64,000 bases of DNA from positions 62,043,025-62,107,024 of the forward strand of contig NC_077227.1 of NCBI RefSeq assembly GCF_027887165.1. Reading direction: 5' to 3'. Under the pieces are notes generated by a model, which saw only the letters and a list, made by a program, of their open reading frames with translations, was not told the DNA's origin and did no database searches. The stretch is from Monodelphis domestica (Eukaryota; Chordata; Mammalia; Didelphimorphia; Didelphidae). Below, in pieces: positions 24,855-47,865 of the stretch; the first letter of the stretch is position 1; each line of letters starts with the position of its first letter. Made by a program: the position numbers and the translations under genes.

Positions 24855-25170
24855 TAGCAGTAGTCAAAAACATTTATTAAAATGTCTACTATATGCAAGG
24901 AGATACAAAAAGAGGGAAAAAAGACAGGCCTTACCCTCAAAGAGTTTACAATATAATGGGGAAGAAATAAGCAAGCAAATAAGTACAAAGTTATATTTAT
25001 ATAAACAGGAAACAATTAAAAAAGGAAATGAGCTAGAATGGAGCTTCCAGTAAAAGATAGGGTTTTAATTGAGACTTAAAGGAAGCCAGGGAGGTCAGTA
25101 GTCAATGGAGGAGGGTGAGCGTTCAGGGCTGGGGGACAGTCAGAGAAAATGCCCGGAGCTGAGAGATGGA
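24855..25170 (-). mobile_element. L2 LINE C-terminal/3' fragment abutting the PPIF promoter
   Basis: Has 'acatttattaaaatgtctac', 'taccctcaaagagtttacaa', 'aaaggaagccagggaggtca' and 'aatgcccggagctgagagat', the antisense L2 3' end and ORF end. It ends about 70 bp before the CACGTG box. Confidence 0.8.
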
Positions 25171-25578
25171 GGGGCTACATCCGCGAACCTTACGCTCTAG
25201 GAACCTCTGTTAAAGCAGTAAATTGCAAAGAAAGTGCCCACGTGCTTGGGTAGGGGAAGTTTCCGCCTGCAGGAGTTCCCTAGCCAATGAGATAATCCCA
25301 GGGGAAGTCCCGCTCGTGCCCTATGCCCAGCCCGAGCCTAGGACGAGACCAAGGACAGGTCGCTCCATCCTGGTAGAGGGGGTGACCTCGCGCAGGCCGG
25401 CTGCTCTTCCCCGCCCCGGGGGCGGGGTCTTGAGGGCGGGGCCTTGGGGATTAAAGACCGGTCTGCGGAGGGGGCGGACGCTTCTTTCGCGCTCGCTCCT
25501 CGCCGCAGTGGGCGTACCCTTCTTCACGTACACGATCCATTCTCGGTCTTCTCGATTTCCCCGGCTCTCGGTTCCGCG

Positions 25579-36622
<11,044 letters not shown>

Positions 36623-37950
36623 CCGGCCTTTTGCCACTTGAGCATGTCGGTCTAGCCGCCCCCTTACAAAAGACTCCTTGTTTAGAGGGACTTAGTGGAA
36701 TGCACGGTGTCCACATACCTGAATCCGTGGCCCCGTCTGTCTGGTTCCTTTCATTTCTGTCTGTGCAAAGATCCGTTTTGAGCATCTCTAGATTTCTTGT
36801 TCCCTCCCAACTCACCGGGGCTTCCTTTTAGAACCCGAGCCTACGTGCCGTGCACCCCCTCCCCGGAGCCTTCACGGTCCCTCTGGATGGAGTCCGTTCG
36901 GCTTGTTTTCAGAGGGATGGTCACTGTTAGGGAGCCCGTCTGCCTTATCAACAAAGGGGAAGGTGTGGCCTGGCCACGGAGAGAAGTCAGATTTCACAAG
37001 CATTCTTGGCAAAAGGCGGCAATATCCCCCCTGCCCCCATTTGGAAGATCTAATTAATTTGTTCCACTAATTAAAAGTGCCTTCTCTTTTCGTGGAGAGA
37101 AGCGGGGTACGGTCAAAAGAGAACCTGGGGGGCAGCTGGGTCTCGTGTGACCGTGGGGATGCCGCTTCCTCTCCGGGCTGGGCTTTCCTGTGGAGAGCAT
37201 CCAGGGAGCCTCGGAAGGTTTCCTTTCCCTCCTCACATCCTAGGATCTTTTATGGTGGTGTATTGACACCCACCAGCGGTCATCTTCTCCCTTGACCCGT
37301 CCTCGCCTCTGTCGCTCGCTCCTCAGCCCTGCGTTCTAGTACAGTCTGCGTTTCCATGGATTCCCTCTTCTCTTACTCGGGGCTCCCTCTGCCGTGGACT
37401 CTCCCAGGGTCACATCCTGACCTTGCCAAGAAGAGACTTGATTCCACTCGAGCCCCGGCCGCCTCTGCTTTCCACACGGACCGGCGGAAGCCCGTTCAGG
37501 GTCCATGTGCTCTCCCGGGCCCTGACCCTAACGGGTGGGGCCTGTGGAAGCCCCACAAGCCATGGACCAGAGCCAGGCTCCCTCGGAGTAGGAACTGTGA
37601 AGTCCAAAAGCTCTTCTGCTGTTCTCGAGACTTGCTCCAAACGGTAGAAGTGGGTTGTTGTGAACAAACAGAGCATTCAACTGTGAGCAATAGTGAACCA
37701 CTCTGAATTTGTGTGTCCGGGTGGAAAGTCACCAATAACTTGGAAACACGCCTTAAGGAAGCTTTATTGGTGGGGACTGTGCTCCATTGATGCTGGAGGA
37801 CACAACCGACCTCTGTGTATAGGTAGATGACCTAGTTTCTATTAAAAAAATGTGCAGAAATGATTTGAAGCTGACTTAGTTTATGAAACCTTTTTTTTAA
37901 AACACTTGATTGTCCAATTTTAATAAAATAAATAAATCTTATTTTATTAC
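36623..37950 (+). other. PPIF: PPIF 3' UTR
   Basis: Runs from the TAG stop to clustered poly(A) signals. It is mostly unique sequence apart from a possible 18-bp SINE head remnant near 37126. A roughly 1.3-kb UTR is of the order expected for PPIF mRNA. The exact cleavage site is inferred, not seen. Confidence 0.75.
37922..37936 (+). promoter_or_regulatory. PPIF: PPIF polyadenylation signals
   Basis: Three overlapping AATAAA hexamers at 37922, 37927 and 37931, followed by a T-rich stretch. They are the first strong canonical signals after the stop codon. Confidence 0.75.
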
Positions 37951-38019
37951 AAAAAAAAATCTTGTATGAGTAACCTTGGGGGGAGAGATTGCCTATCAAT
38001 TCTCAAAAGGCTGTTTGCT

Positions 38020-38298
38020 ATTGTAACTCAGAGATATGGGTTCAAATCCCTGCGGCACTTAATCTCTGCAATCTAGGGCAAAATCCTAAACCACTGAGGG
38101 GAGTGAGGCAGCTCGTTGATGGAGAGCCAGGGTCCGAGAAAGGAGGTCTTTGGTTCCTATCTGGCCTCAAATACTTCCTAGCTATGTGACCCTGGGCAAG
38201 TCACTTAACCTCCATTGCCTATTCCTTTCTGCTCTTTTGCCTTAGAACCAAATACCCATTATTGACTCTGAGATGGAAGGCAAGGGTTTAAAAAAAAA
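38020..38298 (+). mobile_element. CORE-SINE preceded by a tRNA-like fragment
   Basis: 38098-38298 is a full SINE ('gtgaccctgggcaagtcact', 'ggaaggcaagggtttaaaaa'). 38020-38095 carries 'gggttcaaatccctgcggca', an older MIR-like head. Confidence 0.85.
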
Positions 38299-38744
38299 CA
38301 TAACTGATAGGAAGCATGCTTTAAAGAACCCTTTCATATATTCTCTTTCCTTTAAGCTTCTAAAGATCAACAATTTCACGGGTTTCACGGGTGTAGTTGG
38401 TTGTTCCTGCCTGGCACTCGGACCACAACCTCTCCATGCCGTGGTTTCATGGCATCCTGTGTCCAATTTGGGGTGGTTTGTTTTTTACCTTCACTGATTC
38501 TTGGGTAATAGTTCCTCACTTGGCTTAACCTTTCCACCAGCAGTGTGATCTGTTAGAACCTTCAGGAACCCAGTGTGCCATTAGAATGGACCTCTAATGA
38601 ACCATTGGCCAAACCATACTATTCCTAACCATCCCAAAGGCCACTAGTGGTCAGGTTTGGATCTAAAGTCGATGAATCTTAGTGGTTATTTGAAATCTTA
38701 GAATGTTATTGAAACAATATTTAAATTTATATTGGATTAAGGTA
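38299..38744. other. Intergenic stretch, nothing recognised
   Basis: Lies about 350 bp past the PPIF poly(A) site; no gene or repeat assigned. Confidence 0.4.
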
Positions 38745-38912
38745 TGGATCTAGAACTGGGAAGGACCACAGAAGTCATCGCGCCTAATCTTCACTTTGCA
38801 GATAAAAAAACCCAAAGTTGACGAGTTAAGTTTCCCAAGTTCCTCTAAGTAAGGGTCACAGGTGGGCTCTGAACCCAGGTCCTCCGACTCCAGAACTAGT
38901 GCTCTTTGCAGT
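38745..38912 (-). mobile_element. MIR SINE
   Basis: Has 'actgggaaggaccacagaag', 'ttcactttgcagataaaaaa' and 'ctgaacccaggtcctccgac'. Confidence 0.8.
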
Positions 38913-39116
38913 TAAAAACCCCAAACAACCCGTACCATCCTTCTTGGAATCAGTACCAAGTATTGGTTTAGGCAGAAGAGAAGTAAGGGCGAGGCAGTGG
39001 GGTTGAAGTGGTTTTCCCAGGTCACCCAGCTAGGAAGTGTCTGAATCCAGATTTGAAGCCAAGATTTCCCATCGCTAGTTCTGGATCTCTTGTCCATGGA
39101 GCCACCTCACTGCCCC
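38913..39116 (-). mobile_element. CORE-SINE
   Basis: Has 'cagtaccaagtattggttta', 'caggtcacccagctaggaag' and 'ccatggagccacctcactgc'. Confidence 0.88.
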
Positions 39117-39129
39117 TCTCCTTGTTGCT

Positions 39130-39425
39130 TCTTGTACAAGACACTCTCGGTTTCCTTTTCTTTTTACTGGCTTTCTCCAATTTCTGGAATTGTCATCCTT
39201 TTTATCTCCATTTTTTGGCTTCCCTAATGCCTTTCCTCTGTGATTATCTCATTTATCCTATCTGTACCTTGTTTGTACGTACTTTCTTGCTGTGGTTTTC
39301 ACCACTAGGCTGAACTCCTTGAGAGGCAAGATTATCTTTTTTTCCCCTTTATATCTCCAGCACTTAGCATAATGTCTGACCCATAGTAGGTGCTAAACTA
39401 AGGTTTGTTAGCTTGATTTGACTAT
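39130..39425 (+). mobile_element. L2 LINE 3' end
   Basis: Has 'gaactccttgagaggcaaga', 'tatatctccagcacttagca' and 'catagtaggtgctaaactaa', the sense L2 3' terminus. Confidence 0.85.
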
Positions 39426-39429
39426 TAGT

Positions 39430-40165
39430 GTGCCTGCCTTTCTGTAGGTTATTAAAGATGGGCTTTGCAACTTACCTAATCTTTGCTAATTTGCTGGGTA
39501 TGAGGTGAAACCTCGAGATATTTTGAAATTTTTACTCTAATCGTTTAATGATTTGAAGCATTCTTTCACAGCGTTGTTACAATTTTGTAATTTTTCTTTT
39601 GGAAACTGTCCATATTCTTGGATCATTTATCTGGTTATTACTTTTATTTGTGTTATTTGCCCTTGAGGAAATCACTTTAACTTCCCTGGCCTTTAATTTC
39701 CTCTAATGTCAAATGAAGGGTGGTGCTGGATGACCTCTGATGTCCCTCCTATCTTTGGATCTATTGGAGAATGGCTTTTGGTTGTTACTGTTTGTTAGTT
39801 CCCTTTGGATCTTGGATATCAGAAGCCTCTTGAAGATATTTGGAGCAAAGATTTTTTCCCCCAATTCAGGCTCCTTTTTAATCTGAATTGTATTAATTTT
39901 GCTAGTGTGAAATCTTTCAAATTTTACATACTAAAACTTACTAATTTTGTCCATGGGGAGTTATCTCTATGCTTCTTTTGGTTAAAAATTCTCCCCCTAG
40001 TCATAACTAGGAGAAATAACTCATTTGGTTAACTCCTAATTTTTTTTTAATGGGGTGATTTATAATATTCAGATCTTCTGGTTTGAATTTATTATGGCAT
40101 ATAATGGAAGATATTTGTCTAAACTTAATTTTTGCGCGACAGGTATTTTTATCAAACAGAGTTCT
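39430..40165 (-). mobile_element. Old L1 LINE relic, antisense
   Basis: Has 'cttttggatcttggatatca', 'gaagcctcttgaagatattt' and 'catactaaaacttactaatt'. A MIR-like piece lies at about 39660-39770. Very decayed. Confidence 0.6.
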
Positions 40166-40841
40166 CCAAGTAATTTATTTTTAATTCAATTTTATTTTAT
40201 TAATTTTTAATATTAATTGTAATAATGTTAGTATTGTTTATGAAGAATTCATATCATTAATATTTTGTTTTATTAATTATATTTATTTCTTCAGATCCTC
40301 TTATTCTGAGCTCCTCCTCCCCCAATGAGAAAACAAGAAGAGCAAAACCTATGTTAAAAAGCACGTATAGTCAAGCAACATAAATTTCCAGATTGACCAT
40401 GTCCAAGAAACATACATGTGTGTCATTAAGTCTATTACCCCTCTCTCTGGAGTGGAGTAGCATGTCTTATCATGAGTCATCTGGCATTGTGATTGGTTCT
40501 TGTTCCCAAGTCCTTCAAAGTTGTTTGTCTTTACAATATTATTGTTACCGTATAAATCATTTGCTTGGTTCTGCTCACTTCTCACTGCATCAGTTCAGAC
40601 AGATCTCTGATTTCTCTGAAACTATCCCCCTTTTATCATTTCTTATGTAGTAATTCCATCACATTTTTTTACCCTCACTTGTTTAGCCATTTCCAATTTG
40701 TGAATACATCATTAGTTTTTAATTCTTGGCCACCATGAAAAGAACTTACATAAGTATTTTTGTGTATATTTTGGGTCCTTTTCCTTTTTCTTTGATCTCT
40801 TTATGGTACAAATATGGGAAGAGTATTACTGGATCAAAGGT

Positions 40842-40851
40842 TGTATGTATG

Positions 40852-40888
<37 letters not shown>
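40842..40888. repeat. (GTAT)n/(TA)n microsatellite
   Basis: Three GTAT units followed by about 18 TA dinucleotides, inside the L1 relic. Confidence 0.97.
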
Positions 40889-41039
40889 TTTAATAGATTT
40901 GGGCATATTTCCACCAGAACATTTGGACTAGTTCATAGCGCCTCAGCTTCATTAAATCTGTTTTCCCACAGCCTCTAGCATTTATCATTTTCCATTTTTT
41001 TGTCAGTTTTGCCAGTCTAGAGGGAAGCACCTCGGAGTT

Positions 41040-41204
41040 AATTACCTTCCATCTTAGAATCAATACTGTGTAAGGGCTAGGCAATGGGGGTCAAGTGACT
41101 TGCCCAGGTTCACACAGCTAGGAAGTGTCTGAAGTCAGATTTGAACCTGGGACCTCCCATCTCTAGGCCTGGCTCTCAATCCACTGAGCCACCCAGCTGT
41201 CCCC
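41040..41204 (-). mobile_element. CORE-SINE nested in L1
   Basis: Perfect target duplication CTCGGAGTT at 41031-41039 and 41205-41213. The SINE lacks the tail-proximal 'tattggttctaaggcagaag' block. Confidence 0.95.
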
Positions 41205-42459
41205 CTCGGAGTTGTTTTAATTTTTCTTCCTCTGAGAATTACCAATTCATGTCCTTTGATCATTTATCAATTGGGCAATGACTCTTATCCTAATAAATTT
41301 GAATAAGTCCCCTATATAGCTTAGAAATGAGGCTTTTATCAGAGAAATTTGCTGTAAAGATTCCACCACCCCCATCCCCAACTTCCCAGTTTTCTAATTT
41401 TAGTTGCATTGGTTTAGGGCATTTAAAATTTTATTTCATCAAAATTGTTCATTTTACTTCTTGTAAACCTGTATTTCTTGTTTGGTCATAAATACTTCCT
41501 CTTTACATAAATCTGACAGATAATATCTTCCTCTAATTTTTTTGTAATATACCCTTATGTCTAAATTATGTATTTTTCTCAGTCTAATTGAATGCTGGGT
41601 TGTAAAGTTCAGTTGTTTCTGATTCATTCTTAGCTACTTAGTTTCACTAATATACTTTTCCATTTTTTAATGGAAACAATTCCAGATTATTTTGAAGGTT
41701 ACTGCCTGATAGTATAATTTAAGTACTTAATTCCTACTTACTACCCTTATTTCCCTTGAGATTCTAGACTTTATGTTTCTCCAAATGAATTTTGTTCATT
41801 TGTCTAGTTCTCTAAAGTATTTCCTTGGCAGTTCAATTTGAAATTATTTATTATTCTTAATTTCTTCAAAAAGTATTTCAGAATTATATTTATACAAGTT
41901 TTGAATGTTCCTTGGTAATCTGACTCACAAATATTCTATGAGTATTATAGTTATTTTGAAAGGAACTTCCTTTCTCTTATCTTTTCTTGGATTTTGTTTT
42001 TTGCTGTATATAAATGCCATTGATTTTGTGGATTTCTTTTGTATACTGCTACAGGATGCAAAGCTATTAATCATATCAGTGTGTCTCTTTGCTGCTTCTC
42101 AGGGGTTTTCTCACGTCAGCAGTGAGTGGGAGCAGTTTTTGTTCTCTTTACCTATTTTTATGCCTTTCATATCTTTCTCTTATCTTACTACTATCCCTAG
42201 TATTTCTAGAACTGTCGAAGAACAGTGGTCACAGGGAAGAAGATATAGATATTTAATTCCTTCTTTGTTTTCCCTATGAGTGATTTTTGAGAGAGAACAT
42301 TGAAATTGTGTAGATATGTCATGTAAAATTCATGTTTTTGGTCAGAGAAGTGAGTGAGTTTCTTGGGGGTCAGGAGAGTATATGGAAAAGTTATTTGGGT
42401 TCACTTAGAAGTATTTCCATAGAAGATGATCTTTCTCAGGGTTTTATGGTTCGAAGTTC

Positions 42460-42700
42460 CTCTCAAACACTAATAATCTCATTCTATAGATGAAGAATCT
42501 GAGAACTAGAGAGGGCAAATGACTTGGCCAATTTCTCACAGTGATTTAGTGGCCATCAGGCCAAGAATCCAAGTCTTTTGATTGTATAAAGGATGTAGAA
42601 GATTTATTCCTTAACAACATTCCTATGAAATAATTAGAAGAAGCATCATCATTCTCATTTGATGGATGAGGATAAAAACCTACAGCTAGTAAATTGCACA
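42460..42700 (-). mobile_element. Two MIR SINE fragments
   Basis: 42460-42580 has 'attctatagatgaagaatct'. 42600-42700 has 'ttgatggatgaggataaaaa' and 'cacagctagaactatgtacc'. Confidence 0.65.
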
Positions 42701-43984
42701 GCTAGAACTATGTACCATCTTTGATTACATGGTAAATTGCCACTTGTTTATCTGATGATTTTCTTTTAATGTTATTTTGAGGGAACCTTGGTTCAAGTGG
42801 TACTTCCTGTTCTATTTCATAATCTGATCAATGAGTTTATTCTGAAGCCAGGACAGTTATTGAGAGGGCAGTTAATTCCTTGGCAGGTTCCTTAAGATTA
42901 TATTTATCCATATTATATTATATTATATATCCAAAGATTACATTCACTTTGAGAACTTTCCCTTCATGTGTGTAATTTTTGTGAGGCAGAAAGTTAATGC
43001 AGAGTTCACATTTAGGATCATGGATTAGTCATTGATCTCGTTCCGAGGTTAACTAGTTTGAGGAGAGGTCATTGGTGGTCCTGAGGAATCATTCCATTCA
43101 CTCTTTTCAGGCTGGTAATTTTTGAAGGAGGTCAATGAGTTAATGGAAGGGTCAATGACTTCACTGACAAGCCATTTAGGGTCAGGCACTTTATTCACTC
43201 TGAAGAGCATTTTATTGGCATTGGATATTTGAGAGGGCACTGTGGTCACCAAGCTTATATTTGGGGTCCTGGGGAAACCCATGATTTATATTTAATTTAA
43301 TGAGGTCACCAGGAGCTTACTGAGGTCAAACAGGAAGATTTTATTCATTCTGAGATTTCCTTTTTAGAGCAATGATTTACCAGACTAAACTGAAGTGATG
43401 TCGATTCATATCAGTCCTTAAAGAGGTTAAGAGATCCTCAAAGAATCATGGGTCGTGGGGTCTAAAAAGGAGAACATTCTATCCTAAATAATTTTTCCTG
43501 TATAAGTTCTAGTCCATCAAAACCATCCAGGACTTTAACTCTGCTAGCATGCTGAACTACGTCCATCCCTTAGGGAAAGGTTTCCAGGGCAGTTATTACC
43601 ATAGTAGTGTCTTCTTTCTGAGGATTAGCCTAGCTAAGTAGGGAGAATTTTAGGACCCACTAGGATAACCACCAGATGATGAACTTTTTGACCAAGACAA
43701 TTCATGAAACAAAAACTCAATAGGGCCCTCAGGCTTGTTTATGCGTCCCCTTCTGCTTTTCCCAAGGCAAAGTGGTGGAAAAGGACTGAGGATCTCAGAT
43801 TTTAGATAATAAATATGAATGTAACCACGGGTACCAATGCATTGTCAAGAGAACTCATGGAAAGTACCTAGGATGTTCTGTGCTTGGATTTATGAGTTAG
43901 CCAGGCAAGGATGGTTTGTAACCTATAATTTTGGAAGAAATATCCATATTAATGAGGTTGGAAATGGCATCAGAGAATATTTTT
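42701..43984. other. Intergenic stretch, nothing firmly recognised
   Basis: A 77-codon minus-strand frame (43049-43282) has ordinary composition but is closed by a stop just upstream and shows no domain. Possible relic; no claim made. Confidence 0.35.
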
Positions 43985-44530
43985 TTAATTAAATTATTTT
44001 AAATTAACAAGGATTTTCTCTCCCTCTCACTTCCCATGGGGGGGTGGGGGGAACAACTTGTAAAAATATGCATAGTCAAGCAAGATAAATTCGTACTTTG
44101 ACCATATTCAAAAGTATGGGTTCCATTCAGAATTCTGAATTCATCGCTTCTCTCTCAGGAGGCAACTGTAGCATACTGCATCATGGGCTCTCTGGCATCA
44201 GAGTAATTCATTGCATTAATCAGTCTTTTGAAGACTTTCAAGGTTTTTAGCTTTATAACGTCATTATTGCATAAATTACTCTTCTGGTTCTTCTCACTTC
44301 ACTCTGCATAGGCTGAGCCAAATCTTCTAGGTTTCTCTGAAACTGCCCCTTATGTCATTTCTTATGGCACAATACCCATCTGGAACATCCATGTATCAGA
44401 ATCTCTTCAGCCATTGGGCACCTCCTTATTTCCAGTTCTTTGTCACCATAAAAAGAGCTGCTATCAATATTTTTGTACACAGGGGTCCTTTTTCTTGGCA
44501 TATATAAGTTCACGGGTATATTTTTTATTG
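43985..44530 (-). mobile_element. L1 LINE 3'-end relic, antisense
   Basis: Has 'atgcatagtcaagcaagata', 'ctcacttcactctgcatagg' and 'gtcaccataaaaagagctgc'. Similar to the L1 at 40285 but a separate copy. Confidence 0.85.
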
Positions 44531-45239
44531 TGCACATGAGAGGGTAACTTGGGTTATTGAAAAATATAAATCTGTTCTCATGTCTAAAATCCAGTGTCAG
44601 GTGGCACACAGTCACTGAGACGTCACTCAATTCACTTCATGCTACACATTCCCATCAGGTTAAATCCGTTCTTCCCCATTCTCTATATCATAACTCTGTG
44701 GTGACATGCACGTTTCAGCATAAGGACTGTCTTGTTTCCCAATGCTAAAGGCAAACAAGTAGTCCACTCAGAACCAAGACCAAGATCCCCGTGGCAAGGT
44801 CTGAGATATAGGCTCCATTGTGATTGTCCATTGGAGGCTTTGAGCATTTGTTGCACCACGAGAACTTGACTTATCAGAAAATGTATCTAGAAGCAGCCAC
44901 AGTGGCCAGGATTTTCTGGTCATAAAAATGTGCAATTATAAAAAAGTCACTGAAAGTGTCCTCCCGGCTGCTCTTTGCCTTGAGCGTGCAAGATTGTTTG
45001 CATACTGAGATTGAAAAGGAGTTGATGAAATCAGCCATTTCCCCCAGGCAGGCAGAGATGACTGGGGGAATCCGTGGTAGAGCAAAAACTTCTACAGGAG
45101 GACAGAGTTAGTTTGGGGTTTTGATTTTCTTTTTGAAGATGATGAAGGAGAAAAAAATAGATTTTTTTTTTCAAATTGAAAACAAAATTAAATTTTAAAT
45201 AGATGAAAATCCTCGAGGCTGGAAAGCCAATAGCTGAGA
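44531..45239. other. Intergenic stretch, nothing recognised
   Basis: No gene or repeat assigned. Confidence 0.4.
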
Positions 45240-45415
45240 TGGGATTACTAACATTCATGTAGCTTGGTGGATAGAAGAAAAAATTGGTTTTAGATCTCAA
45301 AGAGCAGAGTTCAAGCCCTGCCTCGTGCAAACATGGGCTGAATGGTCACAGACAAGTCACTGGAACTCTCAGTCTTCTAGGCATATTCCTGTGACTCTTA
45401 ATGAGAGGTAAGTTG
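45240..45415 (+). mobile_element. MIR-type SINE
   Basis: Has 'cagagttcaagccctgcctc' and 'gacaagtcactggaactctc'. Confidence 0.6.
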
Positions 45416-45654
45416 CCTGTTTGTATGGGTGGAGGGAGTTTCCACCTTATGAAATAACACACACACACACTAAATAAATATGAATTATGATAGGGAAGGA
45501 GGTAAGAGGTAGGGGGTGAAGAAAGATGGACTAAAAAGACTTGTTTGCCAAACCCCAGAATAGCACAGGCGGGGCATCCTTGAAACTCAAGTGGGATGGT
45601 TTAGGAAAATATTCCAAGTAAATCTTACTTCATAGAGCAGGAAGTTAAAGATGC

Positions 45655-45825
45655 AGTGTGGTGGTGATATAGAATGAGGAGAAATCTGGGTTTGAATTCC
45701 ATCTCTAGAACTTGCTATTTGTACATGGACAAGCCACTGAACCTTGGTTTCCCAATCTGTGAAATGGGAGGGGAGGGGTTAATAGCACCAATGAGATAAA
45801 GTATTGGAGACACAGAATTGTATGT
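45655..45825 (+). mobile_element. MIR-type SINE
   Basis: Has 'ctgggtttgaattccatctc' and 'ttcccaatctgtgaaatggg'. Confidence 0.75.
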
Positions 45826-45837
45826 AGCACGGTCACT

Positions 45838-46063
45838 TTGAGTGGTTCTAAAAATATAGTCCAGTGACCCCTTAGGTCTCCAAGACCCTTTCAGAGGTTC
45901 TATGAAGTCAAAACTATTTTCATGTTGATACCAAGATGTTTTCATTTCTGATATGGTAGTGATAGATATAACCCACATAAACAAAAGTTCCTCTTGGAAA
46001 AGTCCTCAATTTTTAAGACTGTAAAGATATCCAAAGACCAGAAAGTTTGAGATCCACTGTGTA
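45838..46063 (+). mobile_element. Ancient hAT-type MITE (Tip100/Arthur-like, name uncertain)
   Basis: The ends pair as inverted repeats (gagtggttctaaaa versus gtttgagatccactgt). The inner 'gatagatataacccacataa' and 'caaaagttcctcttgg' match a mammal-wide non-autonomous DNA transposon. Confidence 0.6.
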
Positions 46064-46165
46064 GTCATTAGAGAACTGGAATCAGGCATTGGAACCCAGA
46101 AGACCTGAGTTCAAATCCCACCTCTGATTCACACTGGTGGGTGAGCCTGGGCAAGCCACTTTAGG
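46064..46165 (+). mobile_element. MIR/Mar-type SINE 5' part
   Basis: Has 'cccagaagacctgagttcaa' and 'gagcctgggcaagccacttt'. Confidence 0.75.
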
Positions 46166-46539
46166 TGTTTTAACCAGCAAAGTATCAATGCCCCAGGGAA
46201 CAAGGAAGGATTGGGGGTGAGCTTTTGAATCCCAATTTCAGCAGGAAGACTGATTGTGGCAGTTATGCCATATTTGGATGTGAATTGGGACCAATGTTAT
46301 GTAGGAACTGAGCAAAGATATGAGGCTAATCCTCTGCTCCTCCATCCCAATCCCCCCATGAACTGGGCTAGAGTAGGGGAGATCATGGACCATGGTGATG
46401 GTTTGTTCTTGTTATATCTTTGAAGTAGAAGGTAATTGTTGAGAAGTAGTTAAATGGAATTGGGTTACTAATCATAGCCCTAACAATGGGGGAACCGTAG
46501 CTGGCAGGGGCTCAAGCCAAGGAGAGGAGAGGAGAAATA
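46166..46539. other. Intergenic stretch, nothing recognised
   Basis: No gene or repeat assigned. Confidence 0.4.
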
Positions 46540-46855
46540 TCCATCTGAAATCCTGAGAACCCGCTAATAAACTCCAGTGGTTTCCTGATGCCTCCAGGAG
46601 CAAATACAAAATTCTCTCTTTGGCCTTCAAAACCCTTCGCAGGGGTAGAGTCAAGATGGCGGCTTAGTAGCAACACAAGCTGAAACCATACTGACAATCC
46701 TTCCAAAGTCCTTCACAACCTAGACTTTCCAGTCTTCTTATACCTTTCTGCCCATCTTTGTCCAGTGGCTGTCATGAATAAGACTCTCTCTCTCTCTCTC
46801 AGCTCTGGGCATTTCCTCTGGCTCTCCCCCATGCCTGAAAGTTCTCCAACCTTTT
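46540..46855 (+). mobile_element. L2 LINE ORF2-end/3' fragment
   Basis: Has 'aataaactccagtggtttcc', 'caaatacaaaattctctctt' and 'ccttcaaaacccttcgcagg', matching the C-terminal part of L2 ORF2. An 'aagatggcggcttagtagca' piece inside resembles an L1 5' end. Confidence 0.65.
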
Positions 46856-47081
46856 ATAAACCCTTACCTTCTGTCTTATAATCAATAAAAAAGAAAAGAA
46901 AACCCTTACCTTCTGTCTTAGTATTGGTTCTAAGGCAGAAGAGTGGTAAGGGCTAGGCAATGGGGGTTAAGTGACTTGCCCAGGGTCACATAGCTGGGAT
47001 ATGTCTGAAGCCAGATTTGAACACAGAATCTCCAATCTTTAGGCCTGGCTCTCAATCCACTGAGCCACCCAGCTGCCCCAT
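46856..47081 (-). mobile_element. CORE-SINE with duplicated tail
   Basis: The block 'aacccttaccttctgtctta' occurs twice, at about 46860 and 46901, joined by an A/G-rich linker. The rest is a full-length reverse SINE. Confidence 0.92.
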
Positions 47082-47394
47082 GTAAGGGTTTTCTAGAGAC
47101 TTGTTTTTGGATGACAATATCAATTTATTGATTAGGCCAGCATATAACCCATAGATTGACAGGTCATTGGCCCTCTTTATAGCCAAAGACCCTGAAACGC
47201 CATCAAGCAGATCTATAAACATAATTTGGGACCTCATTATTCAGCCCCTTCTTGAATATCCTGAGACATTTCTAATTGGCAAATAGCTAATTATCAAGCT
47301 CTCATCCCCTCCCTACCCCATAGATGATAGAAGTCACATAGGCAGGAAGAGAATCATTGTCCCCTTTACCTATAAACCAAGTGTTGTTTTTTAA

Positions 47395-47570
47395 AAACAC
47401 CCTTAGATACTGCAGTGTGTGTGTCTGTGTGTGCTATATTGGTTCCAAGGCAGAAGAGCAGTGAGCAACGTGGGTCAAGTCAGCTAGGCAGTGTCTGAGG
47501 TCAAATTTGAACCCAAGACCCCCTGTCTCTAGTCCTGGCTCTCAATCCACTGAGCCACCTAGATGCTCCC
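47395..47570 (-). mobile_element. CORE-SINE with short TG run
   Basis: Has 'attggttccaaggcagaaga', 'ctcaatccactgagccacct' and a tgtgtgtgtctgtgtgtg run replacing part of the 3' block. Confidence 0.85.
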
Positions 47571-47759
47571 TAAACCAATTTTTGGTAAAACTTTTTGGAA
47601 AACATTCTTTGGAATTCCTAAGAACAAAGAAAATATAAAAATTGACAGATAAGATGGAACTTGCAATGCAAGACTCTGATACAGAAATTTGCTCTAATAT
47701 ACAGGAATTCTCTGTAATCTGAGACCCTGATACAGTGAATAAAAAATAAATTCTCACAT

Positions 47760-47865
47760 GGCTAAGTCATTTAAACTTGCTGTGCCTCAATTTCCTCATC
47801 TGTAAAATGAAGAGGTCAGACTTTATTGCCTCTGAGATTCTCTTCTGCTTCAAGTTTAATCCTAT
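47760..47865 (+). mobile_element. MIR SINE fragment
   Basis: Has 'gcctcaatttcctcatctgt' and 'aaaatgaagaggtcagactt'. Confidence 0.8.

Larger units (their letters stand above)
40285..42250 (-). mobile_element. L1 LINE 3' half relic, antisense, with nested SINE
   Basis: The marsupial L1 order in reverse: 'cacttctcactgcatcagtt', 'tcttggccaccatgaaaaga', 'ggatcaaaggttgtatgtat', 'aatgaggcttttatcagaga' and 'cttgtttggtcataaatact', reaching into ORF2. Many stops; not functional. Interrupted by a TA microsatellite and a SINE at 41040. Confidence 0.85.

Noticed and set aside
38020-38095. tRNA-like B-box (gggttcaaatccc) as a possible tRNA gene
   Set aside because: No cloverleaf arms; it is the head of an old tRNA-derived SINE, as are the many gttcaaatc boxes elsewhere.
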